Shown: positions 41,149-46,159 of the stretch, piece after piece | Numbering within the stretch: the stretch's first letter is position 1 | How the letters are laid out: every line of letters starts with the position of its first letter | Assembly: GCF_025352645.1 (NCBI RefSeq) | Contig: NZ_JANXSO010000114.1 | Span: forward strand, 1 to 46,159 | Direction: 5' to 3' | DNA length: 46,159 bases | Origin: Iodobacter sp. | GTDB taxonomy: Bacteria > Pseudomonadota > Gammaproteobacteria > Burkholderiales > Chitinibacteraceae | Program-made: the position numbers and the translations under genes | Notes under the pieces: generated by a model | The model's database searches: none | Told to the model about the DNA's origin: nothing | Seen by the model: the letters and a program-made list of their open reading frames with translations, nothing else

Positions 41149-44019
41149 TTATTCGTAATCAGACATCGGCAAGCAAGCGCAAAATAGATTGCGATCGCCG
41201 TAAACGTTGTCGGCACGGCCAACCGGTGGCCAGTATTTATTTTTTCGAACGCTTTCTAGCGGGAAGGCGGCAGTAGCGCGGCTATACGCGTGTTCCCACA
41301 CTTCTACCGTTAGTACTTCTACGGTGTGCGGTGCGTTAACCAGCGGATTGTCGGCCAATGTCCATTCACCTGAAACCACGCGATCAATTTCGCTACGAAT
41401 GGCGATCATAGCGTCGATAAAACGATCCAACTCAACTTTTGATTCGCTTTCGGTAGGCTCCACCATCAGCGTGCCAGGCACGGGGAAGCTCATGGTGGGT
41501 GCGTGGAAGCCATAGTCCATCAGGCGTTTGGCCACATCTTCATTGCTGATGCCGCTTAGATCTTTTAGTGGACGCAAGTCTAAAATGCACTCATGCGCAA
41601 CCAAGCCATCGTGCCCGCTGTAAAGCACTGGGTAGAAAGGCGCGAGGCGTTTGGCGATGTAGTTGGCGTTTAAAATCGCAATTTCAGTCGCGCTCTTAAG
41701 GCCTTCCGCCCCCATCATGGCGATATACATCCATGAAATAGGCAAAATCGCGGCCGAGCCAAACGGCGCGGCGCTGACTGCGCCAATCCCTTGTTCGCCG
41801 CGCACATAGCCGCTGCTTTGCTGATTAGGCAAAAACGGTACTAAGTGTGCTGCCACAGCCACTGGGCCAACACCTGGGCCGCCGCCGCCATGTGGAATGC
41901 AGAAGGTTTTGTGCAGGTTTAAGTGGCTAACATCGCCGCCAAACTGGCCAGGTGCACATAGGCCCACCATGGCATTCATATTTGCGCCGTCGATATACAC
42001 TTGGCCACCGTGGCCGTGCACGATATCGCAGACTTCTGTGACTGATTCCTCAAATACGCCGTGCGTGCTTGGGTAGGTAATCATAATCGCAGCGATATTT
42101 TGGCTGTGCTTATCGGCCTTGGCACGTAAATCGGCCAGATCAATATTGCCTGCTTCATCGCAAGCCACGACCACCACATCCAGCCCTGCCATTTGAGCGG
42201 AGGCTGGATTAGTACCGTGTGCGGATGCCGGAATCAGCACGATATTGCGCGCCGCATCATTACGCGATGCATGGTAAGCCTTGATGATCAACAGGCCAGC
42301 GTATTCGCCTTGGCTGCCCGCATTAGGCTGCAAGCTTACACCCGCATAACCGGTGGCCGCGCAGAGCATGGCTTCTAGCTGGGCGATCATTTCGCGGTAA
42401 CCTTCGGTTTGCGCAGCCGGGGCAAAGGGGTGGACATTGGCAAATTCTGGCCAAGTGACCGGCATCATTTCGCTGGCCGCGTTGAGCTTCATGGTGCAAG
42501 AGCCGAGCGGAATCATGGTGCGATCAAGTGCTAGGTCTTTATCTGCTAGGCTACGTAGGTAGCGCATCATCTCAGTTTCGGAGTGATAGCGGTTAAAGGT
42601 GGGGTGAGTCAGAAAATCAGACTGGCGGAGTAAGTCGCCTGGCAATGCGCCTGCGATTTCTGCATCGATGGCGTCCACTGTTGGCAGGGCTTTACCGCCA
42701 GCAAATACATGCCACAGCGCGGCGATGTCTTCACGATTGCTGGTTTCATCTAGCGAAATACCCACGGTAGCTGCGTCAATTTGGCGCAGATTCAGCCCGT
42801 GGTTGTGCGCTAGAGCGTGGATTAGAGCGGCTTCTTTAACGGATACAGTTAGCGTATCAAACCAGCTGTTATTCAGTACGGTGACATCCAGCTGCTTTAA
42901 GCCCGCTGCCAGAATGCTGGTGAGGCGGTGCACGCGATGTGCGATGCGTTTCAAGCCTGCGGGGCCGTGGTAAACGGCGTACATGCTGGCCATCACCGCG
43001 AGTAATACTTGGGCGGTACAGATATTGGAGGTGGCTTTTTCGCGGCGGATATGTTGCTCGCGGGTTTGCAGTGCAAGGCGGTAAGCGCTCTTGCCCTGTG
43101 CATCCACGGTAATCCCAACTAAGCGGCCTGGCATAGAGCGCTTGAATTCATCGCGGGTGGCTAAGAAACCCGCGTGTGGGCCACCAAAGCCCAGCGGCAC
43201 ACCAAAGCGTTGGCTATTGCCAACTACTACATCGGCGCCCCATTCGCCAGGGGCTGCCAGTAGGGTGAGCGCCAGTAAATCAGCAGCTACTACCACTAAA
43301 GTGCCTTTAGCGTGTAAATCAGCCACCAGTGCGCGGTAGTCAGACACTTCACCGCTAACCCCAGGGTATTGCAGCAGCACACCAAAGCCGTCGCCTGCTT
43401 CGCCAAGACCGGTGCGCACTTCAATGCCCAGTGGGGCTGCACGGGTGGCGATGACTTCGCGGGTTTGTGGCAGTACGTCTGCGGCAACATAAAAAATGCT
43501 CGATTTGCTTTTGCTCATGCGCATCAACAGCGTCATGGCCTCGCTGGCAGCCGTGGCTTCATCCAGCATCGATGCATTGGCAATTGCCATGCCCGTCATA
43601 TCGCAAATCATTTGCTGGAAGTTAATAATTGCTTCCAGACGGCCTTGGCTGATTTCTGGCTGGTAAGGCGTGTAAGCCGTGTACCAAGCTGGGTTTTCTA
43701 AAATATTGCGCAAAATCACGCTGGGGGTATGGGTGCCGTAATAGCCCTGACCAATGAAATTCTTCTTCAGGACATTTTTGCCAGCAATCGCTTTTAGCGT
43801 GGCAAGGGCCTCTGCTTCGCTTTTTGCTTGGGTGAATTCACCCAGCGGCAGTGCGTCTGCGCGGACAATCGCTGCAGGAACAATGTTTTTAATCAGATCT
43901 GCACGCGTTGCATAGCCAAGCGTGGCTAACATTGCGGCTTCTTCCGCAGCATTAGGGCCAATATGGCGAGCCACAAAAGCGGCGTGATCTTCAAGATGGC
44001 TAAGAGATGCAGTGGTCAT
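41149..44019 (-). CDS. gcvP: Glycine dehydrogenase (decarboxylating), P-protein
   Basis: 956 residues, the pyridoxal-phosphate subunit of the glycine cleavage system. It decarboxylates glycine and passes the aminomethyl group to the lipoyl arm of GcvH. The PLP lysine is K704 in [20 protein letters not shown]. Other family strings are [20 protein letters not shown] near the N-terminus and [13 protein letters not shown]. In the C-terminal half [24 protein letters not shown] and [14 protein letters not shown] are visible. The single-chain length is that of the homodimeric bacterial enzyme. It is last in the gcvT-gcvH-gcvP operon. Confidence 0.98.
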   Translation of the reverse strand: MTTASLSHLEDHAAFVARHIGPNAAEEAAMLATLGYATRADLIKNIVPAAIVRADALPLGEFTQAKSEAEALATLKAIAGKNVLKKNFIGQGYYGTHTPSVILRNILENPAWYTAYTPYQPEISQGRLEAIINFQQMICDMTGMAIANASMLDEATAASEAMTLLMRMSKSKSSIFYVAADVLPQTREVIATRAAPLGIEVRTGLGEAGDGFGVLLQYPGVSGEVSDYRALVADLHAKGTLVVVAADLLALTLLAAPGEWGADVVVGNSQRFGVPLGFGGPHAGFLATRDEFKRSMPGRLVGITVDAQGKSAYRLALQTREQHIRREKATSNICTAQVLLAVMASMYAVYHGPAGLKRIAHRVHRLTSILAAGLKQLDVTVLNNSWFDTLTVSVKEAALIHALAHNHGLNLRQIDAATVGISLDETSNREDIAALWHVFAGGKALPTVDAIDAEIAGALPGDLLRQSDFLTHPTFNRYHSETEMMRYLRSLADKDLALDRTMIPLGSCTMKLNAASEMMPVTWPEFANVHPFAPAAQTEGYREMIAQLEAMLCAATGYAGVSLQPNAGSQGEYAGLLIIKAYHASRNDAARNIVLIPASAHGTNPASAQMAGLDVVVVACDEAGNIDLADLRAKADKHSQNIAAIMITYPSTHGVFEESVTEVCDIVHGHGGQVYIDGANMNAMVGLCAPGQFGGDVSHLNLHKTFCIPHGGGGPGVGPVAVAAHLVPFLPNQQSSGYVRGEQGIGAVSAAPFGSAAILPISWMYIAMMGAEGLKSATEIAILNANYIAKRLAPFYPVLYSGHDGLVAHECILDLRPLKDLSGISNEDVAKRLMDYGFHAPTMSFPVPGTLMVEPTESESKVELDRFIDAMIAIRSEIDRVVSGEWTLADNPLVNAPHTVEVLTVEVWEHAYSRATAAFPLESVRKNKYWPPVGRADNVYGDRNLFCACLPMSDYE

Positions 44020-44064
44020 GGCGGCAACCGTAAAAGGGGATGAGGCAAAAGGTCAGAACCCATC

Positions 44065-44191
44065 AAACCCAAACCTCGAACCACGGAGTTTAGGAGGACA
44101 CGGAGGGCCACGGAGAAAAACAAATTAATTGAAGGTTTTCTTCGTGAAACTCCGTGTTCTCTGTGGTCTCCGTGTTTTAAGATTTGGGTTT
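44065..44191. repeat. 127-bp hairpin repeat in the gcvH-gcvP spacer
   Basis: Contains cacggag/ctccgtg motifs in inverted arms, with outer ends aaacccaaacctcgaaccac and ttaagatttgggttt. Closely matches the element at 44703-44830. It would be transcribed as a long stem-loop inside the gcv mRNA. No ORF of substance. Confidence 0.85.
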
Positions 44192-44213
44192 CAGGTTTTT
44201 TTAACTATAAAAA

Positions 44214-44591
44214 TTAGCCGATGGCTTTTTCGTAATCGGCGGCGCTCAGCATGGCATCGAGGTCGGCGGCGTTGTCTGGGGTAATTTTGAATAGCCATGC
44301 GCCGTAAGCGTCGGTGTTGACTTGTTCTGGTGCGTTGGTCAAGTCGTCATTGCTTGCCAGAATCACACCCGCCAGTGGCGCGTAGATATCACTGGCGGCT
44401 TTAACTGACTCAACCACACCACAAGCGTCGTCTTTTACGTAGCGTGTGCCGGCTGCTGGCAGCTCCAAAAACACGATATCGCCCAGCGCTTCTTGCGCGT
44501 GGTTGGTAATACCAATGGTGATTGTGCCGTCAGCTTCTAGACGTAACCATTCGTGAGTGTCAGTGAATTTCAAATTTGCAGGGATAGACAT
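44214..44591 (-). CDS. gcvH: Glycine cleavage system H protein
   Basis: 125 residues carrying the swinging lipoyl arm. The lipoylated lysine is K64 in [18 protein letters not shown], the invariant motif. [20 protein letters not shown] is the usual N-terminal region and [11 protein letters not shown] the C-terminal strand. It shuttles the methylamine intermediate between GcvP, GcvT and lipoamide dehydrogenase. A 127-128-bp hairpin repeat lies on each side of the gene, spacing it from gcvT (265 bp) and gcvP (194 bp) far more than in a compact gcv operon. Confidence 0.98.
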   Translation of the reverse strand: MSIPANLKFTDTHEWLRLEADGTITIGITNHAQEALGDIVFLELPAAGTRYVKDDACGVVESVKAASDIYAPLAGVILASNDDLTNAPEQVNTDAYGAWLFKITPDNAADLDAMLSAADYEKAIG

Positions 44592-44702
44592 AAAAGTACT
44601 CCGATATGGGGTTAGTGCTAATAAATATGGTCTGTAAATAGCATAAAAAGAATAAAAGAAATTTGGCTTAAATAATTAATAACAAGTTCAGTAGTTTTTC
44701 TC

Positions 44703-44830
44703 AAAACCCAAACCTTGAACCACAGAGTTTAGGAGAACACGGAGTTTCACGGAGAAAAACAAAGTCTCGAAGGTTTTCTCCGTGAAACTCCGTGTTCTCT
44801 GTGTCCTCCGTGTTTTAAGATTTGGGTTTT
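44703..44830. repeat. 128-bp hairpin repeat in the gcvT-gcvH spacer
   Basis: The left arm includes gagaacacggagtttcacgg and the right arm its exact complement ccgtgaaactccgtgttctc. With the outer ends (aaaacccaaac and gtttgggtttt-like) the arms run ~52 bp with some mismatches. Sister copy at 44065-44191. Confidence 0.85.
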
Positions 44831-44856
44831 GAGTCGTTTCTATTTGCGTAGGTTTT

Positions 44857-45948
44857 TTAAAGCTGTGATTTACCGTTGCGCACAAAAGGCATTTTTACGA
44901 CGCGGGCGGCTAGTTTTTTGTCGCGGATGGCTACATGTACCGTATCGCCAATGGCCACGCCAAGCGGTAAACGCGCCATGGCGATAGATTGTTGCAGGCT
45001 TGGCGAGAACGTGCCGCTGGTGATTTCTCCGATCCCGTGTTCGGTATGCACCACTTGATGACCGCGCAAGACACCGCCTTTATCTAGCAATAATAAGCCG
45101 GTGAATTGCTGGGTTTGGCCTTTAGCCAGTAGTGCTTCCTTGCCGATAAAATCACGTTCAGTGATCAGGTCAATCGTCCATGCCAGCGCGGCGTTCAGCG
45201 GGTTAATGGTTTCGTCCATATCTTGGCCGTAGAGATTCATACCGGCTTCTAAACGTAGTGTGTCGCGTGCACCAAGGCCACAAGGGCGAACGCCAGCGGC
45301 AACGAGTTGGTTCCAGAAATTTTCAATTTGTGTAGCAGGTAGCACCACTTCAAAACCATCTTCACCGGTATAACCCGTGCGGGCGATCATCACATCACCA
45401 ATTTGGGCTGCGTTAAATGGCTTAAGCTCGCTGCTGGCGGTTTGGGTTTCTGGCAGAACTTGCCAGACTTTAGCGCGGGCATTTGGACCTTGTACGGCTA
45501 AAATGGCTAAATCGTTGCGTGAGGTAATGGTAAGGCCAGTATTCCAATCGCTATTAAGCTGCTGCATCCATGCGATATCTTTGTCTGCCGTGCCTGCGTT
45601 AACCACTAAGCGGAAGTAATCATCGGCGAAAAAATACACGATTAAGTCGTCAATCACGCCGCCGTCTTGATTTAGCATGCAGGAGTAGAGGGCTTTGCCG
45701 CTGGCTTTTAGCTTGGCCACATTATTGGCAATGGCGCGGGTCAGGAAGGCGCGAACTTGTTCGCCCTTGATATCCACCACACGCATATGGCTCACATCAA
45801 ACATGCCTGCATCGGTGCGAACAGCGTGGTGTTCTTCGATTTGCGAGCCATAGTTGACAGGCATGTCCCAGCCGCCAAAATCGACCATACGGGCGTTGGC
45901 AATACGATGGGCAGCATTGAGTGGGGTAGTGTGGAGTTGGGCGGACAT
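44857..45948 (-). CDS. gcvT: Glycine cleavage system aminomethyltransferase (T-protein)
   Basis: 363 residues if started at ATG 45948 ([14 protein letters not shown]). An upstream in-frame ATG at 45963 would add five residues; neither has a strong Shine-Dalgarno sequence, and the shorter form better fits the length of the E. coli protein (364). T-protein transfers the methylene group to tetrahydrofolate and releases ammonia. Conserved stretches are [20 protein letters not shown] and [34 protein letters not shown] and the C-terminal KMPFVRNGK also fit. It is first in the operon, directly under the glycine riboswitch. Confidence 0.96.
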   Translation of the reverse strand: MSAQLHTTPLNAAHRIANARMVDFGGWDMPVNYGSQIEEHHAVRTDAGMFDVSHMRVVDIKGEQVRAFLTRAIANNVAKLKASGKALYSCMLNQDGGVIDDLIVYFFADDYFRLVVNAGTADKDIAWMQQLNSDWNTGLTITSRNDLAILAVQGPNARAKVWQVLPETQTASSELKPFNAAQIGDVMIARTGYTGEDGFEVVLPATQIENFWNQLVAAGVRPCGLGARDTLRLEAGMNLYGQDMDETINPLNAALAWTIDLITERDFIGKEALLAKGQTQQFTGLLLLDKGGVLRGHQVVHTEHGIGEITSGTFSPSLQQSIAMARLPLGVAIGDTVHVAIRDKKLAARVVKMPFVRNGKSQL

Positions 45949-45997
45949 GGCACTCTCGGGCATGGCGCTGCAAGCCGATTCGGCTTTTTAGATGCAG

Positions 45998-46159
45998 CGG
46001 CCCCTCTGTCCTTGGTACCTGAGAGATTCCAAAACGGCTCATGACGATCCGTTTTGTTAGCCCCTTCGGTGGGCGTTTTATACGCCGCTCTCCAGAGTGT
46101 TGATGCCAAAGAGTCCTTTTGCCTGAGCGTTCGCGGGCGTTGCGCCTTCGGCGGTAACT
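45998..46159 (-). promoter_or_regulatory. Tandem glycine riboswitch in the gcvT leader (first aptamer cut by the window end)
   Basis: On the minus strand, aptamer 2 (~46097 to ~46000) shows ctggagagcggcg, the core cccaccgaaggggc and then aatctctcaggtaccaagga followed by cagagg. Aptamer 1 (from the window end to ~46100) shows cgccgaaggcgc and cgctcaggcaaaaggactct. The two share a short linker as in cooperative two-aptamer glycine riboswitches. Glycine binding normally turns gcv expression on. A short inverted repeat, aagccgaatcggctt (~45974-45988), lies between aptamer 2 and the start codon and may be part of the expression platform. The promoter lies beyond the window. Confidence 0.93.

Noticed and set aside
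44688-44885. A 65-residue ORF in the gcvT-gcvH spacer
   Set aside because: It reads through the 128-bp hairpin repeat; its composition (RTQRTRSFTEKTFE) comes from the repeat arms.

Overview
The window looks like chromosomal DNA of a Gram-negative betaproteobacterium, most likely a member of the Neisseriales near Iodobacter or Chromobacterium. That placement is inference. It rests on moderate GC, a tandem glycine riboswitch ahead of gcvT-gcvH-gcvP, RlmM, a HutC-type regulator, a PACE efflux protein and many short palindromic intergenic repeats, including one like the Neisseria dRS3 core. No rRNA, tRNA, CRISPR array, phage gene or transposase was seen.

Region 1 (1-12513) is the most distinctive part. 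It holds the 3' end of a very long protein made of Ser/Thr-rich octapeptide repeats followed by EF-hand-like calcium loops, then a strong terminator. Nine same-strand genes follow: a type I secretion ABC transporter with a degenerate C39 domain, its HlyD-type adaptor, a TPR plus GT41 (O-GlcNAc-transferase/SPINDLY-like) glycosyltransferase, three different SAM methyltransferases, a UDP-glucuronate decarboxylase (UDP-xylose synthase), a putative GT-B-like glycosyltransferase and a DUF5672 GT-A-like protein. The simplest reading is a secretion locus with its own cytoplasmic glycosylation kit, in which the repeat protein is decorated and then exported by the type I system. This is a hypothesis drawn from gene content and order.

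Region 2 (12514-16600) has a two-gene operon (PhnF-like GntR regulator and a DUF4743-type Nudix hydrolase), a divergent class I fumarase and an orphan HutC-like repressor. Region 3 (16900-24913) has a membrane diguanylate cyclase with a cysteine-rich GAF-like region, mscL flanked by two copies of a 130-bp repeat, a histidine kinase followed by rlmM, a CbiM-like permease, an alpha/beta hydrolase and a 2Fe-2S ferredoxin.

Region 4 (25322-32573) has an unrecognised conserved-looking protein, a divergent LysR/PACE efflux pair, a WbuC-type cupin, an envelope protein built of three Gly-rich modules, and metG. The gaps here hold two inverted-repeat-ended elements whose ends share CACCTGATTA. Region 5 (32853-40938) has a 1514-residue CHASE/PAS hybrid kinase, a CoA-pyrophosphatase-like Nudix gene broken by one extra G in a G8 run, a secreted zinc peptidase, a Sel1-like membrane-anchored protein and an orphan sugar-binding protein. 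Region 6 (41095-46159, minus strand) is the glycine cleavage operon. Two 127-bp hairpin elements lie inside it on either side of gcvH, and a tandem glycine riboswitch at its head is cut by the window edge.
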